Source: Mycolicibacterium fortuitum subsp. fortuitum | GTDB taxonomy: Bacteria; Actinomycetota; Actinomycetes; Mycobacteriales; Mycobacteriaceae | Direction: 5' to 3' | DNA length: 64,000 nt | NCBI RefSeq assembly: GCF_022179545.1 | Contig: NZ_AP025518.1 | Coordinates: 5,022,001-5,086,000 of the forward strand | In this document: piece after piece, positions 30,482 through 39,500 of the stretch | Layout: each line of letters starts with the position of its first letter | Numbering within the stretch: position 1 is the stretch's first letter | Notes under the pieces: generated by a model | Seen by the model: the letters and a program-made list of their open reading frames with translations, nothing else | Database searches by the model: none | Told to the model about the DNA's origin: nothing | Position numbers and translations under genes: made by a program

Positions 30482-31702
30482 ATGACCGAGAGAACCGCGC
30501 AGAACACCCGAGTGGCCGTGATCGGCGGAGGTTACGCCGGGGTGTTGGCAGCCAACCGACTGCAGGGCACACCGGGAGTGGTTGTCACACTGGTCAATCC
30601 ACGACCCGAGTTCGTCGAGCGGATCCGGCTGCACCAGTTGGCCGCCGGCAACCATGACGCCACCGCGGCCTACGACACGCTGCTGGGCCCCGGGGTGCGG
30701 CTGCTGGTCGACGGCGCCGAGTACATCGACGCCGACATCCGTCAGGTGCAGCTCACTTCAGGTGACGTCCTCGACTACGACTATCTGGTCTACGCCGTCG
30801 GCAGCACCAGCGGCGTGCCCGCCTCGGTGCCCGGCGCCGCTGAATTCGCTTACCCGCTTTCGGAATTGGAGCAGGCACAGCGCTTGCGCGCCCGGCTGCA
30901 GGACGTACCCATGTCGGCGCCGGTGGTCGTGGTCGGTGGTGGGCTGACCGGGATCGAGGCCGCTGCCGAGCTGGCCGAGGCGGGCCGCAAGGTCACCCTG
31001 GTCACCGATGTGGTCGGCGCCTCGGTGGGCGCCGGTGCGCGTCGATCGATCGTCAAGGCACTCACCAAGCTGGGCGTCGCGATCGTGGACGGACCGGAGA
31101 TCCTGGTGACCGGTGTCGAACCCGACGCCATCACACTGGCTGACGGCAATCGGTTGCCGAGTGCGGTGACGGTGTGGACCACCGGATTCGGGGTTCCCGG
31201 CCTGGCCGCAGCCAGCGGACTGCGCACCGATGAGCTGGGTCGCCTGCTCACCGACGAGACGCTGACCAGCGTCGACAATGCACGCATCGTGGCGGCCGGT
31301 GACGCCGCCTCGCCGTCAGGGGTTCCGCTGCGGATGAGCTGCCAGTCGGCGGGCCCGCTCGGCGTGCAGGCGGCCAACACCGTGCTGGCCCGCATCGAGG
31401 GCGCCGAGCCCGAGGTGATCAACCAGGCCTTCGCCGGACAGTGTGTGAGTGTGGGCCGGCACGCCGGAACGGTGCAGCTGTGCCACTCGGACGACAGCCC
31501 GCGCCGCGTCTACATCGGCGGGCGCACGGGTGCCTTCTTCAAGGAGCAGGTCTGCCGCGCGACACTGACGTTCCTGCGCAAGGAAGGTGTGAAGCCAGGC
31601 TCGTACTTCTGGTTCAAGGGCGACAACCGGGCCCGGCAGTTGGCCGAGGCAGGGCAGGAGACGCTGGTCGGCGCGGACGCGAGGAGCAAGGACGACCGAT
31701 GA
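30482..31702 (+). CDS. NAD(P)/FAD-dependent oxidoreductase (NDH-2-like), partner of an ECF41 sigma factor
   Basis: Flavoprotein of 406 residues with two Rossmann dinucleotide folds: VAVIGGGYAGVLAAN (GGGYAG at 15-20) for FAD and VVVVGGGLTGIEAAAELA near 149 for NAD(P)H, plus the FAD segment RIVAAGDAASPSG. It resembles type II NADH dehydrogenases and related disulphide oxidoreductases. ATG at 30482 has AGGAG upstream. The stop overlaps the sigma factor start (ATGA). ECF41 sigma genes are typically linked to a carboxymuconolactone decarboxylase, oxidoreductase or epimerase; this is the oxidoreductase type. Confidence 0.9.
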   Translation: MTERTAQNTRVAVIGGGYAGVLAANRLQGTPGVVVTLVNPRPEFVERIRLHQLAAGNHDATAAYDTLLGPGVRLLVDGAEYIDADIRQVQLTSGDVLDYDYLVYAVGSTSGVPASVPGAAEFAYPLSELEQAQRLRARLQDVPMSAPVVVVGGGLTGIEAAAELAEAGRKVTLVTDVVGASVGAGARRSIVKALTKLGVAIVDGPEILVTGVEPDAITLADGNRLPSAVTVWTTGFGVPGLAAASGLRTDELGRLLTDETLTSVDNARIVAAGDAASPSGVPLRMSCQSAGPLGVQAANTVLARIEGAEPEVINQAFAGQCVSVGRHAGTVQLCHSDDSPRRVYIGGRTGAFFKEQVCRATLTFLRKEGVKPGSYFWFKGDNRARQLAEAGQETLVGADARSKDDR

Positions 31703-32634
31703 ACACCCCCGGCGCAGGTAACTCGACCTCGTACTCGAACGAACATGCCGAACGGTTCACCGTGTTACGACCGTTGTTGTTCACCATCGCCTACGAGATC
31801 CTCGGGACGGCAACGGAATCCGATGACGTGCTGCAGGAGAGTTACCTGCGCTGGGCCGAGGTGGATCTGGACACAGTCCGCGACACCAAGGCATTTCTGG
31901 CCCAGCTCGTCACCCGCCAATCGCTCAATGCCCTTCGGGCCCAGTCCCGGCGCCGCGAGGAGTACGTGGGTCCGTGGTTGCCCGAGCCGCTGCTGTTGAC
32001 GGCCGGGGCCGCAGGGGATGCCTCAGCCGATGTGGTTCTGGCCGAGTCTGTTTCGATGGCCATGCTGGTGGTCCTGGAGACACTGACCCCGGACGAGCGG
32101 GCCGTTTTCGTCCTGCGTGAGGTGTTCGGGTTCAGCCACGACGAGATCGCCACCGCGATCGGCAAGTCTTCGAGTGCGGTGCGCCAGATGGCACACCGGG
32201 CCCGCGAGCACGTGCAGTCACGGCGCAAGCGTTTCGAGCCGGTCGACCTCGAAGAGTCCAACCGGGTCACCGAGGAGTTCCTGGCGGCGGCTGCCACCGG
32301 CGACATGGACGGGCTCTTGGCGCTCTTGGCACCCGATGCGGTGTACACCGCCGACAGCGGGGGCAAGGCCAGTGCGGCCCGGCGGCCCGTCGTGGGTGCG
32401 CAGAAGGTCGCGGCCATGCTGGTCGGCCTGTTCCGTGCGGGCGAGCGGGTTCCTGGGCTCACGTTCGAGCGCATCATGTGCAACGGCGAACCCGCGGTGA
32501 TGATCCGCAGCGACGCGGGTATGGAGGGCGTCTTCACCATCGAGGTCATCGACGGCAAGATCACCCACTTCTACGCGATGCGCAATCCGGACAAGCTGAC
32601 CGGCATCGAGATCCCGCGGGTGATCAGCCGGTAG
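31699..32634 (+). CDS. ECF41-group RNA polymerase sigma factor (SigJ-like) with SnoaL-like C-terminal domain
   Basis: Sigma factor of 311 residues: region 2 (about 20-85) and region 4 (about 125-175, GFSHDEIATAIGKSSSAVRQ) are followed by a fused SnoaL-like domain. Three ECF41 hallmarks are visible: WLPEP in the linker (93-97), DSGGK (219-223; usually DGGGK) and NPDKL close to the C-terminus (296-300). In ECF41 the extension regulates activity in place of an anti-sigma factor. It overlaps the oxidoreductase by 4 bp and a fitting promoter precedes the operon. Relation to SigI or SigJ is not settled by sequence alone. Confidence 0.93.
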   Translation: MNTPGAGNSTSYSNEHAERFTVLRPLLFTIAYEILGTATESDDVLQESYLRWAEVDLDTVRDTKAFLAQLVTRQSLNALRAQSRRREEYVGPWLPEPLLLTAGAAGDASADVVLAESVSMAMLVVLETLTPDERAVFVLREVFGFSHDEIATAIGKSSSAVRQMAHRAREHVQSRRKRFEPVDLEESNRVTEEFLAAAATGDMDGLLALLAPDAVYTADSGGKASAARRPVVGAQKVAAMLVGLFRAGERVPGLTFERIMCNGEPAVMIRSDAGMEGVFTIEVIDGKITHFYAMRNPDKLTGIEIPRVISR

Positions 32635-32655
32635 CTTCTCCCCGCGAGCGAACAG

Positions 32656-32691
32656 AAAACTGCCCACTTTCACGCGAAAGTGGGCAGTTTT
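32656..32691. terminator. hairpin terminator after the ECF41 gene
   Basis: Perfect 16-base stem (32656-32671 with 32676-32691), core AAAACTGCCCACTTTC, loop ACGC. The right arm ends in TTTT, so it also satisfies the classical intrinsic terminator pattern. It separates the sigma operon from pabB. Confidence 0.9.
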
Positions 32692-32724
32692 GCGTCTGCT
32701 CGCGGAAGGAAGCAAGCTAGCTGC

Positions 32725-33981
32725 ATGCGGATCGAGCGGCTCGGCGCGCTGGGCGACGCCCCGGCGGTGCTGCGCGGTGTCGCCGCGGCTGCCCGGGCTG
32801 CGGGCCTGGCGCCGCCGGCCGCGGTGATCGGCGACTGGTTCGGCTCGCGTGCGGTGATCGCGCCGTCGGTATCAGTGGTCCCGGTGGCTCCGGACTCCTG
32901 CTTCGAGGTCCCCCAGAATGCCCCCGGTCCTGCGGGCAGTGTGGGTGGCGGCTGGTTCGGTTACCTCTGTTACCCGGACCCGGGCGCCGACGGCGCTCCT
33001 CCGCGCATCCCGGTGGCCGCGGGCGGCTGGTCGGACTGCGTGCTGCGCCAAGACGCCGATGGGCTCTGGTGGTTCGAAAGTCTCAGTGGCGCGGAACTTC
33101 CCACCTGGCTTCACACCGTGCGGGCGGCTGAGCCACGCCGCTACGCCCTGACCTGGGTGGCCCCTGATCGCGATGATCACCGCCGTGGCGTGCTGGCCTG
33201 CTTGGAGGCCATCGCCGCCGGAGAGGTGTACCAGGCGTGTGTGTGCACCAGATTCACCGGCCACATCGACGGCGACCCGATCGACTTCTTCACCGAGGCA
33301 GTGGCCCGGACCGCTCCGTCGCGGGCCGCGTATGTGGCCGGAGATTGGGGTGCGGTGGCCTCGCTGTCACCGGAGCTGTTCTTACGCCGGACGGGCACCG
33401 CGGTCGCCTCCAGTCCGATCAAGGGCACGCTGCCTTCCTCGGCCGACCCTGCCGCACTGCTGGCCTCGGTCAAAGACGTCGCCGAGAACATCATGATCGT
33501 CGACCTGGTGCGCAATGACCTGGGGCGCGTCGCGGCCACCGGCAGCGTGACGGTGCCCGAACTGCTCGCCGTGCACCCGGCGCCCGGTGTCTGGCATCTG
33601 GTCTCGACGGTGACCGCCGAGGTGCCCGTGCACGTACCGACGAGCGCGCTGCTCGACGCCACCTTCCCGCCGGCGTCGGTGACGGGAACTCCGAAACGGC
33701 GAGCCCGCCAGCTGCTGCGGCAGTGGGAACCTGCGCGACGTGGAATTTATTGCGGCACTGTCGGTTTGGCCTCACCGATGGCCGGTTGCGAGCTCAACGT
33801 CGCCATCCGCACGGTGGAGTTCAGCCCCGACGGGACGGCGATTCTCGGCGTCGGTGGCGGCATCACCGCCGATTCCGATGTCGACGCGGAGTGGAATGAA
33901 TGCCTGCACAAGTCAGCGTCGATCGTCGAATTTTCCGTTCGGAGCCAACAGCTTTCGTCAGGGGGCCGAGTCGGGCTGTAG
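32725..33981 (+). CDS. pabB: aminodeoxychorismate synthase component I (PabB-like)
   Basis: Chorismate-utilising enzyme of 418 residues that converts chorismate, with ammonia from a PabA-type glutaminase, to aminodeoxychorismate for folate synthesis. Family motifs: PIKGTLPSS, DVAENIMIVDLVRNDLGRV, LDATFPPASVTGTPKRRA and GIYCGTVGLASP. Position next to rsmI and pmt matches Rv1005c. ATG at 32725 is selected; the upstream 15 codons of open frame overlap the terminator. Its last 24 bp overlap the convergent small gene. Confidence 0.92.
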   Translation: MRIERLGALGDAPAVLRGVAAAARAAGLAPPAAVIGDWFGSRAVIAPSVSVVPVAPDSCFEVPQNAPGPAGSVGGGWFGYLCYPDPGADGAPPRIPVAAGGWSDCVLRQDADGLWWFESLSGAELPTWLHTVRAAEPRRYALTWVAPDRDDHRRGVLACLEAIAAGEVYQACVCTRFTGHIDGDPIDFFTEAVARTAPSRAAYVAGDWGAVASLSPELFLRRTGTAVASSPIKGTLPSSADPAALLASVKDVAENIMIVDLVRNDLGRVAATGSVTVPELLAVHPAPGVWHLVSTVTAEVPVHVPTSALLDATFPPASVTGTPKRRARQLLRQWEPARRGIYCGTVGLASPMAGCELNVAIRTVEFSPDGTAILGVGGGITADSDVDAEWNECLHKSASIVEFSVRSQQLSSGGRVGL

Positions 33982-34323
33982 TGCCGATCCCCACATCGCG
34001 ACCCTCGCGTTGAAGGCGCCGGTGTCCGGGGACTCCGGGTGCCAGGCCGAGATGTCGACGGCGATTGGTACGAAGCTGTTGCCCTCATAGATGGGTACCG
34101 CCGAGTACATCTGAACCTTCCCCTCTCGGATGAGGGAGGCGACGATGTTGAGATCGACATCCTCCTTCGCCGCCGCGGAGCCGACCGGGCAGTACACCAC
34201 GTTCTGTAGGTGATCCGGCCCGCCGAACTCGGCCGGCGTGAGATACACGCGCTCCAATTGTCCCTGTGCACAAAGCTGTTCGGCCTTTTCCGCGGAATCG
34301 ACCATCGAGAAGTCCGGACCCAT
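33958..34323 (-). CDS. hypothetical protein, 121 residues
   Basis: Not recognised. The frame has normal mycobacterial composition and an ATG start, no signal peptide and no membrane segment. Readable features are a charged N-terminal helix (MVDSAEKAEQLCAQGQLERV), a segment YLTPAEFGGPDHLQNVVYCPVG and a C-terminal strand-rich part (NSFVPIAVDISAWHPE). The alternation suggests a small globular cytosolic protein. It overlaps the pabB 3' end by 24 bp and is 64 bp upstream of the rsmI stop on the same strand. Confidence 0.55.
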   Translation of the reverse strand: MGPDFSMVDSAEKAEQLCAQGQLERVYLTPAEFGGPDHLQNVVYCPVGSAAAKEDVDLNIVASLIREGKVQMYSAVPIYEGNSFVPIAVDISAWHPESPDTGAFNARVAMWGSALQPDSAP

Positions 34324-34387
34324 ATCGCCACCCTAACCGCCGTCTCCGACCGTCAGATGCACCAAATCTGCGGCCGAAGGCCGGGGA

Positions 34388-35224
34388 TCAGTCCCGGGCG
34401 CGCAGCACCGCGTCGTAGAGTTCGCGCCGCGACGGCGCCCCCGGATTCGCGGCGATCACCTCGGCACAGGCGTCCTTGACCCGGATCCCGTCAGCCACCA
34501 GTTCCTCGACCTCGGCCACGAGGGCCGACAGTTCCACGGTCGGCGTGCCTCCGGCCAGCACCACGGTGATCTCCCCCAGCACGCCGTCGAGCGCCCACTC
34601 CGCGAGCGCGGCCAGGCTGCCGCGGCGGATCTCCTCGTGTGTCTTGGTCAGTTCACGGCACACCACAGCACGCCGCTGCGGCCCCAGCACCTCGACGGCG
34701 TCACGCAGCGTCTCGGCCAACCGCCGCGGGGATTCGAAGAACACGACGGTGCGCGGCTCGGCAGCCAGAGTGTGCAGCCAGGACAACCGGGCGGCGTGTT
34801 TACGCGGTGCGAAGCCCTCGAAGCAGAACCGGTCGGAGGCCAGCCCGGACACCGCCAGTGCCGTCGTCACCGCGGAGGGCCCCGGCAGGCAGGTGATCGG
34901 CAGATCGGCCTCGGCGCAGGCCGCCACCAGACGATAGCCGGGGTCGTTGATCAGCGGCATTCCTGCGTCGCTCACCACCAGCACCGTCGCACCCGCCTCG
35001 ATCTCCGCGACCAACCCGGGCACCCTGCCGGCCTCGTTCTGATCGAAGAAGCTCAGGATTCGGCCGGACGGTTGCACGCCCAGCGACTGGGCCAGGGCAC
35101 GCACCCGCCGAGTGTCCTCGGCCGCCACGATGTCGGCCGTCGACAACGCCTCGACCAGCCGTGTCGAGGCGTCGTCGGGCCGGCCCAGCGGCGTGGCGCC
35201 GATCAGTAGTTTGCCGGGTGTCAC
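34388..35224 (-). CDS. rsmI: 16S rRNA (cytidine(1402)-2'-O)-methyltransferase
   Basis: SAM-dependent tetrapyrrole-methylase-fold enzyme of 278 residues that 2'-O-methylates C1402 in the ribosomal P site. Motifs: LLIGATPLGRPDDASTR (family has NxGD where this has RPDD), AAEDTRRVRAL, VVSDAGMPLINDPGYRLV, CLPGPSAVTTALAVSG and FFESPRRLAETL. GTG at 35224 is chosen because the open frame upstream overlaps pmt. The start codon is 24 bp from the divergent pmt start, as for Rv1003/Rv1002c. Confidence 0.95.
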   Translation of the reverse strand: MTPGKLLIGATPLGRPDDASTRLVEALSTADIVAAEDTRRVRALAQSLGVQPSGRILSFFDQNEAGRVPGLVAEIEAGATVLVVSDAGMPLINDPGYRLVAACAEADLPITCLPGPSAVTTALAVSGLASDRFCFEGFAPRKHAARLSWLHTLAAEPRTVVFFESPRRLAETLRDAVEVLGPQRRAVVCRELTKTHEEIRRGSLAALAEWALDGVLGEITVVLAGGTPTVELSALVAEVEELVADGIRVKDACAEVIAANPGAPSRRELYDAVLRARD

Positions 35225-35248
35225 GCCAGACAGCCTACGATCGCTTGC

Positions 35249-36799
35249 GTGACCGCCACCGCCACCGAATCGCCGACGGCCGGTCGCTCGGTCCCTCTGA
35301 TCAGCCCCGCGCCGCTGATCCCGGCTGCCGATTTCGGACCGACGGACCGGCTGCAGGGCTGGTTGATGACGGCCGTCATCACCGGACTGGCCGCGATCAG
35401 CCGGTTCCTGAACCTGGGCTCGCCGACCGATGCGGGCACCCCGGTGTTCGACGAGAAGCACTACGCGCCACAGGCCTGGCAGATGCTCTACAACCACGGG
35501 GTCGAGGACAATCCCGGCTACGGGCTCGTCGTGCACCCGCCCGTCGGCAAGCAGCTCATCTCGATCGGCGAGGCGCTGTTCGGCTACAACGGTCTGGGCT
35601 GGCGGTTCTCCGGCGCCGTGTGCGGTGTGCTGATCGTGATGCTGGTCGTGCGGATCGCTCGTCGGCTCAGCCGCTCCACCCTTGTCGGCGGCATCGCCGG
35701 GCTGCTGCTGATCGCCGACGGCGTCAGCTTCGTCTCGGCCCGCACGGCGCTGCTGGACGTGTTCCTGGTGATGTTCGTGGTGGCAGCGTTCTCGTGTCTG
35801 ATGGTGGACCGCGACGACGTCCGCCAACGCATGCACAACGTATTCATGGAAGGCCGGATCGCCGAGACCCCCTGGGGGCCGCGTCTGGGCGTGCGGTGGT
35901 GGAGGTTCGGCGCCGGGGTGCTGCTCGGCCTGGCGTGCGCGACCAAGTGGTCCGGGCTCTACTTCGTGGCGTTCTTCGGCGTGATGACGCTGGTGCTCGA
36001 CGCGATAGCCCGCAAGCAGTACCACGTGCCGCACCCGTGGCGGGGCACATTGCGCCGCGACCTCGGCCCGGCCGCATACGTGTTCGGTTTCATCCCGTTC
36101 GCGGTGTACCTGGCGTCGTACGGGCCGTGGTTCGCCTCAGAGACCGGCGTCGACCGCTACGAGGCCGGCCAGTCGATCGGCGAGAACAGCATCATCCCGC
36201 TGCCCGACGCGCTGCGCTCGCTATGGCATTACACCTACGCGGCCTACCATTTCCACGCCGGGCTGACCAACGCCGACGGCAACCACCACCCGTGGGAATC
36301 CAAGCCGTGGACTTGGCCGATGTCGTTGCGGCCCGTGCTCTATGCGATCGACAACCACGACGTGGCCGGCTGCGGCGCCCAGTCCTGCGTGAAGGCCGTG
36401 ATGCTGGTGGGCACTCCGGCGATGTGGTTCATCGCCGTCCCGGTGCTCGGCTGGGCCGCGTGGCGGGCCGTGGTGCGACGGGACTGGCGTTACGCGGTGG
36501 TTCTGGTCGGTTACTTCGCCGGTTTCCTGCCGTGGTTCTTCGACATCGACCGCCAGATGTACTTCTTCTACGCCACCGTCATGGCACCGTTCCTGATCCT
36601 GGCGATCGCGCTGATCCTCGGCGACATCCTCTATCAGCCAAGGCAGAACCCCGAGCGCCGGACGCTGGGCCTGCTGGTGGTGTGCTTCTATGTGGCGCTG
36701 GTGATCGCTAACTTCGCGTGGCTGTACCCGATCCTGACGGGCATCCCGATCTCGCAGTCGACCTGGAATCTGGAGATCTGGTTGCCGAGTTGGCGCTAG
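35249..36799 (+). CDS. pmt: polyprenyl-phosphate-mannose--protein mannosyltransferase (PMT family)
   Basis: GT39 membrane glycosyltransferase of 516 residues that O-mannosylates proteins during Sec export, using polyprenyl-phosphate mannose. The catalytic Asp-Glu pair is in PVFDEKHYAPQ (D68, E69) in the first extracytoplasmic loop. About ten hydrophobic segments follow, including a final cluster from 415 to 505. Size and position match Rv1002c. GTG start at 35249. An IS30-type element lies just downstream but does not interrupt the gene. Confidence 0.95.
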   Translation: MTATATESPTAGRSVPLISPAPLIPAADFGPTDRLQGWLMTAVITGLAAISRFLNLGSPTDAGTPVFDEKHYAPQAWQMLYNHGVEDNPGYGLVVHPPVGKQLISIGEALFGYNGLGWRFSGAVCGVLIVMLVVRIARRLSRSTLVGGIAGLLLIADGVSFVSARTALLDVFLVMFVVAAFSCLMVDRDDVRQRMHNVFMEGRIAETPWGPRLGVRWWRFGAGVLLGLACATKWSGLYFVAFFGVMTLVLDAIARKQYHVPHPWRGTLRRDLGPAAYVFGFIPFAVYLASYGPWFASETGVDRYEAGQSIGENSIIPLPDALRSLWHYTYAAYHFHAGLTNADGNHHPWESKPWTWPMSLRPVLYAIDNHDVAGCGAQSCVKAVMLVGTPAMWFIAVPVLGWAAWRAVVRRDWRYAVVLVGYFAGFLPWFFDIDRQMYFFYATVMAPFLILAIALILGDILYQPRQNPERRTLGLLVVCFYVALVIANFAWLYPILTGIPISQSTWNLEIWLPSWR

Positions 36800-36886
36800 G
36801 TGTGCGCTGGATCGCTGCCGAAGTGCCCACCCCTGCGCCGGGAGGGGCCCTTCGCGGATTTCTACCGCAGGGCTGCAAAACCCGGG

Positions 36887-38138
36887 CGGATTCATACGGT
36901 CACTGCAACATCCACTGGTTTGGGAGGTTGCGGTGTTTGATCGTTCGATGCGTCGGGTGTTGTTTGACCTGGTGTGTGACGGTGTCGCGATGCGTGATGC
37001 CGAGCGTCGGGTCGGTGTGTCCAACGGTGCTGGACGGTACTGGTGGTATCAGGCTGGCGGCATGACTCTGCTCAAAGGAAGCAAGGGCACTCGCGGTATC
37101 GCCTGCCCGGGAGAGCGGACCCGCGAGGGCGGCCCGGGCCACCGGATCAGCTACGACGAACGCGTGACGATTATGCGGGGCCTGGATCGTGGCCTCAGCC
37201 ACGCCCAGATCGGGCAGCAATTGGGCCGCGACCGCACCGTCATCTGGCGCGAAGTGCAACGTAACCGCAACGCCGACGGGGACTACCACGCCGGGATGGC
37301 CCATGCCCGAGCCTGTCAGAAAGCCAAGCGGCCCAAAGCGTTCAAGCTCAACAACACCGGATTGTGCGCGGCCATCGAAGGGTGGATGGACGATGGGTGG
37401 AGCCCGAAGCTGATCGCTGACATGTTGGCCCGCGCTCACCCTGATGACAGGCTGGGCAGGGTGAGCCACGAAACCATCTACAAGTGCCTCTACGTGCAAG
37501 GCCGTGGCCAGCTGCGCGCCGATCTGAACAAGTGCCTGTCGACCAAACGCACCGCCCGTAAACCCCGTGGCAGCGAGCGCCGCGGCAGATTCAGCGACGT
37601 GATCACCATCAGCCAGCGCCCCGCCACGGTTGAGGACCGTGCCGTGCCCGGGCACTGGGAGGGAGATCTGATCGTGGGCACCGCCTCTGGTAGCGCGATC
37701 GGGACCCTGGTCGAGCGCAGCACCCGATTCACCATCTTGTTGCACCTGCCCAACGATCACACCGCGGATTCGGTGGCCAAGGCGATGATCGCGGCGATGA
37801 ATGAGTTACCAGCGCATCTGCGGCGCAGCCTCACCTGGGATCGCGGCTCGGAGATGGCCGGCTGGTGTGACATCAGCATGGCCCTGCAGGCTCCGGTCTA
37901 CTTCTGCGATCCGCATTCACCCTGGCAGCGGGGCAGCAACGAGAACACCAACAGGCTGCTGCGGTTCTGGTTCGAAAAAGGCACCGACCTCAGCCGCTAC
38001 ACCAAGGCCGACCTCAAATCCGTCCAGGACAAGCTCAACACCCGACCCCGGCCCACCCTGGACTACGACACCCCCGCCCAACGCCTCGCCGCCCTCATCA
38101 ACCAAGCCGCATAGCCGATGTTGCGCTAACCACTTGAC
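36887..38138 (+). mobile_element. IS30-family insertion sequence
   Basis: A single transposase gene is flanked by an imperfect inverted repeat. The shared core is GCAACATC at 36905-36912 on the left and its complement GATGTTGC at 38117-38124 on the right, with partial matches for about 14 bases further out. Exact ends and target duplication were not determined; the limits given are approximate. The element lies in the gap between pmt and convergent arcA and disrupts neither. Confidence 0.7.
36933..38114 (+). CDS. IS30-family transposase
   Basis: Full-length DDE transposase of 393 residues. The N-terminal part has two helix-turn-helix regions (around 15-30 and ISYDERVTIMRGLDRGLS with IGQQLGRDRTVIWREVQRN). 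The catalytic triad can be placed in HWEGDLIVG (Asp), TWDRGSEM (Asp) and the glutamate of SNENTNRLLRFWF, as in IS30. The frame is intact, so the copy may be active. Confidence 0.93.
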   Translation: MFDRSMRRVLFDLVCDGVAMRDAERRVGVSNGAGRYWWYQAGGMTLLKGSKGTRGIACPGERTREGGPGHRISYDERVTIMRGLDRGLSHAQIGQQLGRDRTVIWREVQRNRNADGDYHAGMAHARACQKAKRPKAFKLNNTGLCAAIEGWMDDGWSPKLIADMLARAHPDDRLGRVSHETIYKCLYVQGRGQLRADLNKCLSTKRTARKPRGSERRGRFSDVITISQRPATVEDRAVPGHWEGDLIVGTASGSAIGTLVERSTRFTILLHLPNDHTADSVAKAMIAAMNELPAHLRRSLTWDRGSEMAGWCDISMALQAPVYFCDPHSPWQRGSNENTNRLLRFWFEKGTDLSRYTKADLKSVQDKLNTRPRPTLDYDTPAQRLAALINQAA

Positions 38139-38258
38139 TTTGAGCCGCGCACAGCGACCCCCACGTCGAAAACGACGAGCAAGGTCGGCCTGGCCGCGAC
38201 CGTGGCGTAGAAAACCGGTGTAGAAAGCGGCGCGCCAGAAGCCAGCACGCGCCAGAAG
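38115..38258. other. IS30 right end to arcA stop
   Basis: Non-coding 144 bp. It contains the right end of the insertion element and, near 38233-38261, a short direct repeat GCGCCAGAAGC that occurs twice 17 bp apart. No gene or strong terminator was seen. Confidence 0.4.
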
Positions 38259-39467
38259 CTAGAGCAGCTCCCGCGCCGCCGGGCAGGACATACAGCGTGG
38301 CCCACCTCGGCCCGTGCCGAGCTCCGAAGCCTCGATGGGCAGCACTTCGATACCCGAATCGGCCAGCCGGGCATTGGTTTCGGAGTTTCGCTCGTAGGCC
38401 ACCACCACGCCGGGCGCCAGCGCCAGCGTGTTGTTGCCGTCGTCCCACTGCTCGCGTTCGGCGGTGACGGGATCGAGCCCGGTATCGATCACGCGCAACT
38501 GTTCGATGCCCATCGCCGCCGCGGCCGCCTGCACGAACGGAGCCTCGTCGTCAATCCGGATTCCGGTCTCGACGCGGTGAATGGTGAACGCCGACAACGA
38601 GTCCACGATGTTCGGGTACATCACCACCGCGTCGACGTCGACCATGGTGCACACGGTGTCCAGGTGCATCTGGGCGCGTTCCTGCCGGATCGGCACCGCG
38701 AGCACGGTATGCGCCAGGTCGTCATCGAACAGGCTGCGCGCCAACGCTTCGGCACCCGCCGGGGTGGTCCGCTCCCCCACACCGACCGCCACCACGCCGG
38801 GCCCCAGCAGTAGTACGTCACCGCCCTCGACGGGTGCCGAACGCGACTCGTAGGCCCGCCGGACGCCGAGGAATCGAGGATGGTGAGCGTAGATCAGATC
38901 GGTCAGCGACGTTTCGCGCACCCGGGCAGGCAGGGCCAGCGAGGTGATGGCGACCCGTGGGCCGATCCAGAACGACGAATCCCGGGTGAACAGCAGATTG
39001 GGCAGCGGCTCGATGACGAAGTCACCACCGTGGTGCATGAGCCGCACCAGTGACAGTTCGGCACCGTGGAACGGCACCTCGTTGAAGGTCATGCCTGCCA
39101 TCAGGATGTGCGCCAGGTCGGCCGGCGCCAGGCCACGAAGGTAGGCCGAAAGTTCCTGAGCCAGCGGGACTCCCAGCCGTCGCGCATCGACGGCGGCCGA
39201 GATGCCGTGCATCCGGGCCGCCCCGCTGTGCGCCAGCGCCTCGGTCAGCAGGTCGGCCAGCAGCAGCACCTCGACGCCGCGGGAGCGCAATACACCGGCA
39301 AAGGCGTCGTGCTCCCGTTGCGCTTTGGCCACCCACGGCAGTCCGTCGAACAGCAGGGCGTCGTTGTTGCGCGGTGTCAGCCGCTGTAGCTCCGGGCCGG
39401 GCCGGTGCAGGATCACGGCACGCAGGGTGCCGACCTCAGAATTGGAACCGAACACCGCAGTTTCCAC
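38259..39467 (-). CDS. arcA: arginine deiminase
   Basis: Converts arginine to citrulline and ammonia. The 402-residue protein has the arginine deiminase fold with substrate-binding [15 protein letters not shown], the catalytic histidine segment [11 protein letters not shown] and the nucleophile in [10 protein letters not shown] (C392) near the C-terminus. Position next to pmt matches Rv1001. No arcB, arcC or arcD is adjacent, so a complete ATP-yielding pathway is not encoded here. The GTG start is 14 bp from a SoxR-type box shared with divergent soxR. Confidence 0.94.
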   Translation of the reverse strand: METAVFGSNSEVGTLRAVILHRPGPELQRLTPRNNDALLFDGLPWVAKAQREHDAFAGVLRSRGVEVLLLADLLTEALAHSGAARMHGISAAVDARRLGVPLAQELSAYLRGLAPADLAHILMAGMTFNEVPFHGAELSLVRLMHHGGDFVIEPLPNLLFTRDSSFWIGPRVAITSLALPARVRETSLTDLIYAHHPRFLGVRRAYESRSAPVEGGDVLLLGPGVVAVGVGERTTPAGAEALARSLFDDDLAHTVLAVPIRQERAQMHLDTVCTMVDVDAVVMYPNIVDSLSAFTIHRVETGIRIDDEAPFVQAAAAAMGIEQLRVIDTGLDPVTAEREQWDDGNNTLALAPGVVVAYERNSETNARLADSGIEVLPIEASELGTGRGGPRCMSCPAARELL

Positions 39468-39479
39468 ACCATGACGTTA

Positions 39480-39497
39480 ACTCAACTATGGTTGAGG
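39480..39497. promoter_or_regulatory. SoxR box between arcA and soxR
   Basis: ACTCAA-CTATGG-TTGAGG. The enterobacterial SoxR box is CCTCAA-N6-TTGAGG, so 11 of the 12 arm bases agree. It lies 3 bp before the soxR ATG and 12 bp from the arcA GTG, and could regulate both. The spacing and the adjacent SoxR gene support the call. Confidence 0.8.
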
Positions 39498-39500
39498 TGT

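Noticed and set aside
33958..34323. SseB- or SUKH-like immunity assignment for the 121-residue protein
   Set aside because: The resemblance was only in overall length and strand-rich character; no diagnostic motif supports it.
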